64,000 bases of DNA from Lanius collurio (taxonomy: Eukaryota > Chordata > Aves > Passeriformes > Laniidae). Both the position numbers and the translations under genes were made by a program. The notes under the pieces are model-generated. The model was not told the DNA's origin. It saw only the letters and a program-made list of their open reading frames with translations, and did not search any database. The stretch spans positions 14,703,581-14,767,580 of the forward strand of contig JACBWW010000008.1 of NCBI GenBank assembly GCA_020086605.1, read 5' to 3'. Shown in pieces: positions 11,701 through 64,000 of the stretch; position 1 is the first letter of the stretch, and each line of letters opens with the position of its first letter.

Positions 11701-12663
11701 TTCTGTACTTGACTCCTATCATAGGCATTGCACTAGAATTGCAACTCAAATTCTCATTTTCTGAGATCTCTGCCTATTAGTTACATAGTTAGGACTAAAG
11801 ATCAGTGCACAGAACTGGCTTCCAGCTTTGACCAGTTATGACTCCCCTGTTAAGCTGTCCTTGAAAGTTTGTGTTTACTCCAGTTATTCAAGTCTTCAGG
11901 TATCTTGAAGGCTTCTCCAGCAAAAAGTGATTCACTGCCAGATACTTGTAATAGAGCAAATGCTGTAAGAGATACTTTAGTCAAAAAAGGGCAACATTTT
12001 CTTTCTAATTCTGCTTGGAAATGTTTGTTATTTTTTCTCTTTTTTAACCATGTTAGCATAAAAAATACTAAATGTTTCACATTTACATAAAATAGTTGAT
12101 TTTATGAATCTGCTAAAGTCACATTTGCAAAGTGGTTCAGGCTCTCACTGTACTGTGAAATCAGAGTGAACTTTTCGTTTCAGAGTTTTCAGTTAACAAA
12201 ATTTGTTTCAAAACTGTGGTTTTCTGAAAAATGTAAAAGCAGATGTTTGATCTTAGCTATCTGGAAGCAATACGCTAGAGTGATACAGTCCTGAAAAAAT
12301 GACCTTTTTACCAGGTACATTAAGAATGACAGTTGCTCTAAAAGTGCAAGTGCTTTTTGATATCTTGCATTTTGTGTACCTTTTGTATTTTGCTTCCCTT
12401 AAAAAAATCCCAAAAACAAATTAGCCAAAAAAAAATCTTAACCCACAAACTTTCTTTTCAAGAAGGGGAAAAATATCAACCTTAATTTTGTGGAGCTGTG
12501 ATGCTTATTGCTTATAATGTTATTTAAGTTTTAATGGCAAACATTATATAGCCTTTTTTTTAAGAACTTTTTTTTTTTTTTCCCTCAGGCTTGGCGGTTA
12601 TTAAGAGACAAGAAAGACCTGAACTGTATATTACCTTTAAAAGCAGCCAAACAGAAAAGATAA
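5702..12663 (+). CDS. TENT2: TENT2 (PAPD4/GLD2) 3' part: last three coding exons, cytoplasmic poly(A) RNA polymerase
   Basis: Three exons (5702-5793, 11030-11109, 12589-12663) join in frame and encode the C-terminal end of the GLD2-type nucleotidyltransferase. They read [47 protein letters not shown] and [15 protein letters not shown], then TAA. This matches the remembered C-terminus of vertebrate TENT2, including the [12 protein letters not shown] block of the PAP-associated domain. The enzyme adds adenosines to the 3' ends of cytoplasmic mRNAs and some microRNAs. It has no RNA-binding domain of its own and is recruited by partners such as CPEB. The catalytic DxD exons and the N-terminus lie upstream of base 1. 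All introns are GT-AG, with phases 1 and 0 between the three exons. CMYA5 lies downstream on the same strand, as in mammals. Identity is very likely; only the 3' part of the gene is here. Confidence 0.96.
9815..10660 (-). mobile_element. CR1 LINE fragment, 3' half, antisense
   Basis: The + strand starts with catagaattgtagaatgg and ggttgaaggggac, the reverse complement of a CR1 3' end. Further in are reverse-complemented ORF2 segments, visible on the minus strand as [40 protein letters not shown] and CSAE. These correspond to the region downstream of the CR1 polymerase active site. Several frameshifts are present. The outer boundary lies just before the pyrimidine tract and is approximate. Confidence 0.88.
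10691..10830. repeat. Pyrimidine-rich (T)n / low-complexity tract
   Basis: A run of 19 Ts begins at 10692, followed by more than 100 bases of T-rich sequence with C and G interruptions. It ends about 200 bases before the TENT2 acceptor at 11029. It borders the CR1 fragment. Confidence 0.85.
11030..11109 (+). CDS. TENT2: TENT2 penultimate coding exon
   Basis: The acceptor is ...gatttttgcag in type (attttgcag, 11021-11029). The leading AG joins the G of the previous exon to make Glu. The exon encodes [19 protein letters not shown], then MIRVEFAQ, and ends on a full codon before the donor gtaaaaag. Confidence 0.95.
11110..12588 (+). other. TENT2: TENT2 intron
   Basis: A GT-AG intron of about 1.5 kb. 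It is AT-rich and unremarkable apart from the long T tract next to its acceptor. No other feature was recognised. Confidence 0.85.
12589..12663 (+). CDS. TENT2: TENT2 terminal coding exon with stop
   Basis: The acceptor lies at the end of a long T-rich tract (12568-12588, ...tccctcag). The exon encodes [20 protein letters not shown] then KQKR, and TAA at 12661-12663. The basic C-terminal tail is typical of vertebrate GLD2. Confidence 0.95.
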   Translation, partial: AWRLLRDKKDLNCILPLKAAKQKR

Positions 12664-12884
12664 CAAGCTTCTTTAACTTTCCCTTTTTTTTTGGATCCTG
12701 CTGAAAAAAAGAACAGTGTCAAAATCAGAAGGCACTTACCCCATGATTTTTACAACTTCTTTTTCTCTGTAAACTTTTGTTAAGAAAATGTTTATAAGGA
12801 TGTGGCATATTTTATTATCAGTATTTGTTATTACAGCTGTTCATTCAAAGATATGTTTTCTGAAAATGCTTGCATCGTTGTCTT

Positions 12885-12915
12885 CTAGAGTTTCTAGAGT
12901 TTCTAGAAGAAACTC
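12885..12915 (+). repeat. Short tandem repeat and perfect hairpin in TENT2 3' UTR
   Basis: The unit tctagagttt occurs twice, with part of a third. Bases 12897-12904 (gagtttct) and 12908-12915 (agaaactc) are perfect inverted repeats around a 3-base loop. Confidence 0.6.
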
Positions 12916-13189
12916 AGAGCAAACAACAAGAATACATCTATTTTAAGGAAAATATGGGGATATATTGACTTGTTTTTGTGTGATCTGTGTAACCATTAAT
13001 TTAGTCAGATTTAACCGTGAAACAGACATTCAAAGTTAAACCATGTGCAAATGGGACTACATCCTTAAAACACTGTGCACTACCAACTTCTTGATGAACG
13101 GGGAGCCTGTGCTTTACATCTGCTTAATTGCAGTAAACACTTCTGTTCAGCTTAGCACTTTCCAGTTTTCTTTCACTTTTACTTGGAAT

Positions 13190-13195
13190 AATAAA
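13190..13195 (+). promoter_or_regulatory. Candidate TENT2 poly(A) signal AATAAA
   Basis: A canonical AATAAA hexamer lies about 530 bases after the TENT2 stop. No strong GT-rich element was noted immediately downstream. Confidence 0.3.
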
Positions 13196-13304
13196 CAACT
13201 GTTGGTGAAAATCAAGCTAGATTATGGTTGGTAGTATTCTGAATGTCAAGAACTATAACCTAAACTGGAATTTTCAAGCAACAGTTGTACTATAAAGAAG
13301 TTGA

Positions 13305-13310
13305 AATAAA
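13305..13310 (+). promoter_or_regulatory. Candidate TENT2 poly(A) signal AATAAA
   Basis: A canonical hexamer (ttgaaataaa) lies about 640 bases past the TENT2 stop. Confidence 0.35.
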
Positions 13311-13724
13311 AAAACTCCATTTAATGCACATAAATGCTTCACATGCACACATTAGGCAGGAAAATTTTTAGTTCTTCCTTTTACATATCTCAAGTAGTAG
13401 TGATGTCTGTTTTGGAGAAAAAGACCAAATCAAAATCAAAACACCTCACATCAGTGCTAAAATAAGCAGGGTTTCTCATTTGATTTTGTGTAAATGTTTG
13501 TAAATTGGTCAGCCACTGTAAATGGAATCTAAATAAGTAATATTGAAAATTATAGCTCTTCCAAAAAAATTGCGAACCTTCTCTTAGATCTCCAACAGCA
13601 CAATATGTGTCTCTCATATATTTGTTATTGAAGACCAATCCATTTTTAAGGCTGTATTTACCACTGGTGTCAAATTCGTACTTCCATTTTTTTTAAGTTT
13701 AATATTTTATATGGTGTCCAGTGA

Positions 13725-13730
13725 AATAAA
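13725..13730 (+). promoter_or_regulatory. Candidate TENT2 poly(A) signal AATAAA with upstream TTTTAT
   Basis: The hexamer (gtgaaataaag) is followed by U-rich sequence at about 13755-13780. A TTTTAT element at 13705-13710, which matches the cytoplasmic polyadenylation element consensus, ends 14 bases before it. This is the best-looking of the nearby candidates by context. Confidence 0.45.
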
Positions 13731-13731
13731 G

Positions 13732-16700
13732 TTTATATATGGAAGATATGGGTTATTTTTCCAATTTTTGTTATTTTGTACTGCGCATTTAAAATATTTC
13801 CTATAATTAAGTAGGATAGGAAATGCATCACAAGGGGAAGACCCATGTTGCAATTCATCAAGATCTGTCATGGCTATTTTGCAGTACATCTGTGAAGAGG
13901 CAAAAGTTTAATTTATTGCATTCTTTAACAAAATTGTGAAAGCCCTTATAACTGTAAAATAACAAGCATTGTTGCTTCTTGTGCAAACTTTCAAGTTTAA
14001 TTTATTTAGAAGTTCCAGGTGCTGTTAACTATATGTCTGATGTGAGATTACTTCCTACACACTTCATCATGATCTAATTTATGTAGAATTTTGACTTGTT
14101 TCTGCAATTGACTTTTCTTCTGCAATTTAAACAGTCTTTCAGTTTTAATATGACTCTAGCAGACCACTGAAATGTTCTTCTTCCATGCATATGTTCACCT
14201 TCACTGCCCTTCCTCTATAGGATAGTACACTTGGGTGTCAGTGAGACATCCACTTTGATTCACTTTTAAGTAAAACTGAAGCACAAGATTTTAGGACAGG
14301 GTGATATCTGGATTCAGAGATGCTCTACAAGCTCTGTGTAGATCTGGTGAGAGGATGTGTTGGCTATATCTTCTTTAAAAACTTATTGGTTATGTCTGTA
14401 TCTAGAAAATGTAAAACTTTCCCAACCCTAGGATAAGTAAGAAAGGACATAAATGTTTAAAGCTGGTAAAAATATATTTTAAGTGAGCTGAATGTGAGGA
14501 ACAAAACTTGATAAAATGCATAAACTTTCTTAAGAGTTTGCATTGTATCATCTAATGTGTTAACATTTCTTAAACCTTAAATTAATGCTTTATGTTTGAA
14601 ACCATTTCTTCCTAAATTCCTAATTTTAGAAAGTTCATTTGAAAAGTAGTATCTCTGAGCTACTCTGTAAAAATTGCCCTACCAATTCAGTGCTATTTTT
14701 AATGCAAGTTAAGATCTGTAACCACAATGGTCTGTGTCTTTCAAAAGGATCCTTATGTGGTTTTTTCCTCAAGTTTATGACCCTCTGATAAGCCGTGTCT
14801 ATAATCAGAAATTCTAGATGGTGGTTTTCCCCAATTTTTTTGGAACGAGCCTGTTTATAACATATTTGTTAAAAAGTGGGCTGCAACTTTTGTCAGAAAT
14901 TTTCAGCTGTAATACCACGAAATAAGTGGCTTGGGGAGAGTTGGTAGGAGCTGGACTTTAACTTTGGTTTCAGTTCTGTATAGTCTGAAGTTGTTAGAGG
15001 TTTAATGGGTTTTCATCAACTCTGGGCAAGTATCCAGAGAGAAAAATTCACTAATGGCTATCATGAATTTTAGTGTTAGGGTGAAGTTACCGCCTTTCCT
15101 CAGCTTCAAAATAAAAACCTTTACCTACTTATCCCTGGGCATACACCCTAGCAGGAATAGTTTTTTCTGAGAGCTCTTTGGTAGAAGGTGTTTTTCAACA
15201 ACTGACCAAGGTTTCAGTGTGTGTGCAAGATGCTCTCTTCTCTGGGATTTGTTACTGCCTTGAAATAAACCTGCTTTAGTTCAGCTCTTTTATGTATTTA
15301 TTTTTAAATTATTATTCTTGACTACTCTTTTTGGCATTGGGTTTGCTTGTCTTTTCTCACCTCGTGTCAGAAACCACTAGTGTCTTCTCTAGGATTTTAA
15401 GAAATTTCTTTAGTCCTTCAGGAGTGCTTTTAATTAACAGGCTCAGAGGTGCACAGTAGGACCAAACGTTGGCAAGAGCTTCACATTTGGTGACATTAAT
15501 GCAGAACTGGCATAGGCTATACACTGTGAAACTTAAAGTTTCTCTTCTAGCTCTTGCTCTCACCCTGAAATGTGAATGTGTAAGTGAATTTTCTGTACCT
15601 TAGGTATGTTGACAAGCATGAGGCATTATTTTTTTTTAAATCCCTTACAAAGCAATCAATATAAATAAATTTTAAAACTCAAATTACAGGATGACATGGT
15701 TATTTGGGAGAAATGGGCAGCGATGATAAAAGGATGTAGAAAGATTTGTAGAAAACTTAAAGTTAGCATTTGTGAAAAAATTACATTTGTGAATCCCAAA
15801 CATTATTTGGAACTAGTGCTTTACTTGAACTTGGGTTACTGGACACAATTCACAGTATATTTGATGTTAAATTTAAGTCCACCATAGAATGTCACTCTTG
15901 ATTTATTGTACTGTACTTGCTACGGGTTGTCTTTATTTTGTTGTTTGTTTTTGTTTGCCTTGTTCTCTGTAATCCTTGCGTGTTCAGATATAAATATTTC
16001 CCTTGATTTTACTGAGTATGATTCTTGTAGGAAGAGCATGAAAGAATATGTGATTTTGGTCCATTTACAGGTCCAATTCACTTGTGAGAAGTACAGATGG
16101 GAGAGTATTAGCTCTGGAAATAAATTGAAGGGTATCTGTTAAAAGAGTAATTGCCTTTCTCTTGCTGTGCTGAAGACTGAATCAAAACTTGTGCAATATA
16201 TGTATGTTTCATATATAAGCATTTCTAGAAGACTTGTAATGCTCTTGCCTTCCACATGAAATATAAGGAAGAGTACTTAATATTATTTACATTTTGCTGT
16301 GTACACTGTCTATGCTTATGATGGGAAATACACTTTTCAAAAAAAATTATGTTGTCACTTTGTAAATTTTGTATGGCACTGCGTCAGTCAAGAGAGCAGA
16401 AAGGTTTTACCTGTACATGCTGTTTTGAAATGTCAGGAGAATTTTAATTTAGTGTGCAAAGGCAGTTTGTAGTCAGGAGTATGTAGCTGTGTGTTTCTAT
16501 ACTTAAAATACAAGGAAGAGTTTGTTGATTGGTTTATAACCAGCTACTTATTTGAAGAACAATTTAAAAAAAATCTAGGGGCATTAGAGTTATACCATGT
16601 ATACAGTCATTTATACTTGAGATATCTTCTAAGTTCTTTATTTAGAATCAGGGGTTTAATGGTTTTCCTCCTCTTCTAGAAATATTTTTTTTTTAAATAA

Positions 16701-17340
16701 AGTCATTAACTTGACTACTACAGATTGGAAATATTTCTGTTTTGTCTGGGAAAAGCACTGCATTTTGTGTAAAATGTAGAATAGTAAAGGGTAAATGTAG
16801 CTTACCCTTAACTCTGCATGGTAGTAATAGTTTGTCTTTGCTTAAAACTATAATTTTGTTCAAGTCCACTCAAATAAGAAGTTTAAAATGTCCTGTGATT
16901 TAACATATTGACAAGTTGAGGGTTTAAATACATTACTTGTATACCACAGTGCATCTGACACCTCTTACAGCACAATATTAATAATTAAATGTGTTTGTCG
17001 GAGGTTCATCCACTAGTTACTGTATTTGACCTTTCCAGCCTGAGCTTGAGGCACTTTGGGTGTGCTCAAGGGCAGAACTTGTGAAATGCACCTTGTCTTG
17101 GGGCCGCAGGAAAACTCCTGCTTCGTCTGTACCATCCACCCCAAATTTGCTAGAGGTGACTGGGGGAAGGTCTGCTTGGCTCCTCTTCCTCCCTGCTGCT
17201 GCCTGCCCTGTCTGCTGTACAAGCAGCTCTGACGGTGGCGGCCGGCGAAGGGGGCGAGCAGCTGGAGAGATGGGCATGGGACCACGTGTGCTGGCACTGC
17301 ATTGGTGCTGGGAGCCAGGGTAGAAACAGCAGTGACTCTG
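13732..17340. other. Intergenic region between TENT2 and CMYA5
   Basis: No gene was recognised on either strand. It is AT-rich, with several isolated AATAAA hexamers (for example 15262-15267) that could serve extended TENT2 3' UTRs. From about 17000 the composition becomes more GC-rich, with CpGs around 17230-17265, as expected near a promoter. Confidence 0.7.
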
Positions 17341-17486
17341 CGCTGTAACTTTGCTGCCTTCTATTTAAAGACTGCCCTGAGTCAGGAGAAGTGAGTGCTA
17401 CTGGGGATGACAGTTGCTTCAGGCAGCCCTGGGGAGGACAGGGTTGGGGGTAAACATCACCGGCGAGGGCCTGAGCAGGGAAGGGA
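17220..17486 (+). promoter_or_regulatory. CMYA5: Probable CMYA5 promoter and 5' UTR region
   Basis: A GC- and CpG-rich stretch (around 17230-17265) precedes an AT-rich 10-mer, ctatttaaag, at 17361-17370. The ATG follows 117 bases after that element. The 10-mer resembles a TATA-type element and also the MEF2 consensus (CTA, four A/T, TAG) with one mismatch. CMYA5 is known as a MEF2 target in mammals. Placement of the promoter is inferred from position and composition only. Confidence 0.45.
17361..17370 (+). promoter_or_regulatory. MEF2/TATA-like element upstream of CMYA5 ATG
   Basis: The sequence ctatttaaag differs from the MEF2 consensus at one position and could equally act as a TATA-like element. 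An identical 10-mer occurs at 17901-17910 in intron 1. Confidence 0.35.
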
Positions 17487-63317
<45,831 letters not shown>

Positions 63318-63675
63318 TCTGCTACTTCACAGTTTCCAGAAAACTGACAAACAGCATCAGGGGATAGAGAGAGGAAGAGGTATGCCAGGAAGGGATAGCT
63401 AGTCTTCACTGATGAATGCTACGTGCACAGCTCTCCTTCACATCGTCAGTAAATGTAGTTACTGCTCAGACACATAATCACCCTGAGCCTGGAAGAAGAT
63501 CGACTCCTTCAGATGGAGCATGCACCTAGTAATACACAGAGCAGTACTTCTAAGGGGATAAAGAAGTTTTGTTAGATATGATAGAGCTAGCTATCTTTTT
63601 AAAGTTAATTATGAACCCGTGTATGAAATAAATGCATTTCTCACTGCATTACATTAAAGTTACTGTTTCATTATT
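63318..63675 (+). other. CMYA5: CMYA5 3' UTR
   Basis: The non-coding stretch after the TAG. An AATAAA at 63627-63632 and an ATTAAA at 63653-63658 are followed by T-rich sequence (tactgtttcattatttg). This predicts a short 3' UTR of about 330-360 bases. Confidence 0.65.
63627..63632 (+). promoter_or_regulatory. CMYA5 poly(A) signal AATAAA
   Basis: A canonical hexamer 310 bases after the stop. A variant ATTAAA follows 26 bases later (63653-63658), and U-rich sequence lies beyond. Confidence 0.65.
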
Positions 63676-64000
63676 TGCCAGGACAGGCAGAGTCTGAGTC
63701 CAAGAATGTGCTTGGAAAATGTATAAAAATTTCAACAACTGAAACATTCTGCAGATCAATATATCCTGTGCCATTGTATGCCAACTCCTTAATGCACAAG
63801 TTAAGAAAACCTGGACATGCAGAGATCCTCATGTTTGCAGAATGAGGGAGTCCCAAGCTAGTTCTTCATATTAGCCATGTAGAATCTGAGTATGCCACAT
63901 CTACCGAAGTTGCTCACAGCAGACTAATGGCTACCTGACTGTGTCAGTAAATATCTGTGCTTGTGAAAAGCTATTCATGAAACACAGGTATAAGGAAACT
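63676..64000. other. Downstream flank of CMYA5
   Basis: No gene was recognised. In mammals the next gene is MTX3, in the opposite orientation. Nothing of it is visible here. Confidence 0.6.

Larger units (their letters stand above)
12664..13731 (+). other. TENT2: TENT2 3' UTR (extent uncertain)
   Basis: This non-coding, AT-rich stretch follows the TENT2 stop. It contains two AATAAA hexamers within 1.1 kb of the stop in a clear context (13305-13310 and 13725-13730) and another at 13190-13195. A perfect 8-bp hairpin lies at 12897-12915. Further AATAAA hexamers exist downstream (for example near 15.26 and 16.69 kb), so a longer 3' UTR is possible. The real cleavage site cannot be chosen from sequence alone. 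Confidence 0.6.

Overview
This is a window of nuclear vertebrate DNA, almost certainly from a bird. It has long AT-rich introns with GT-AG splice sites, no operon-like packing, and dispersed CR1 LINE fragments with the typical avian 3' end. Two protein genes can be read, both on the + strand: the last three coding exons of TENT2 (PAPD4/GLD2, a cytoplasmic poly(A) polymerase), then the complete coding region of CMYA5 (myospryn, a very large striated-muscle TRIM-like protein). The TENT2-CMYA5 order is the same as in mammals. The species cannot be named from the sequence alone.

Layout: 1-5701 is TENT2 intron with two antisense CR1 fragments. TENT2 coding exons lie at 5702-5793, 11030-11109 and 12589-12663, followed by a 3' UTR with several candidate poly(A) signals. 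About 13.7-17.3 kb is intergenic. CMYA5 exon 1 (17487-17653) starts at an ATG in good context with an in-frame stop 15 bases upstream, and encodes a run of 22 glutamates. After a 7.7 kb intron comes the giant exon 2 (25391-35750, 10,360 bases). Eleven small exons follow (38524 to 63317). They encode a coiled coil, two fibronectin type III domains and a SPRY domain. The stop is at 63315-63317 and poly(A) signals lie near 63.63 kb.

The 13 CMYA5 exons were joined on paper by checking every splice phase. They total 12,108 bases, or 4035 codons plus stop, with no frame break, close to the roughly 4070 residues of the human protein as recalled. Conservation is uneven. The N-terminal block, the last third of exon 2 and all downstream exons are readily recognisable. 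The middle of exon 2 is a long array of degenerate 22-residue repeats, including a clean 66-bp tandem array with a 132-bp higher-order duplication. I did not recognise these repeat units from mammalian CMYA5.

TENT2 acts in cytoplasmic mRNA polyadenylation. CMYA5 is a scaffold at the sarcomere and costamere. Nothing in the window suggests a functional link between them beyond conserved neighbourhood. I found no tRNA, rRNA, CRISPR array, endogenous virus or horizontally acquired cassette. The points most worth checking are the CMYA5 repeat array, the poly-glutamate microsatellite, a possible 15-nt poison microexon in TENT2, and a 23-nt constitutive microexon in CMYA5.
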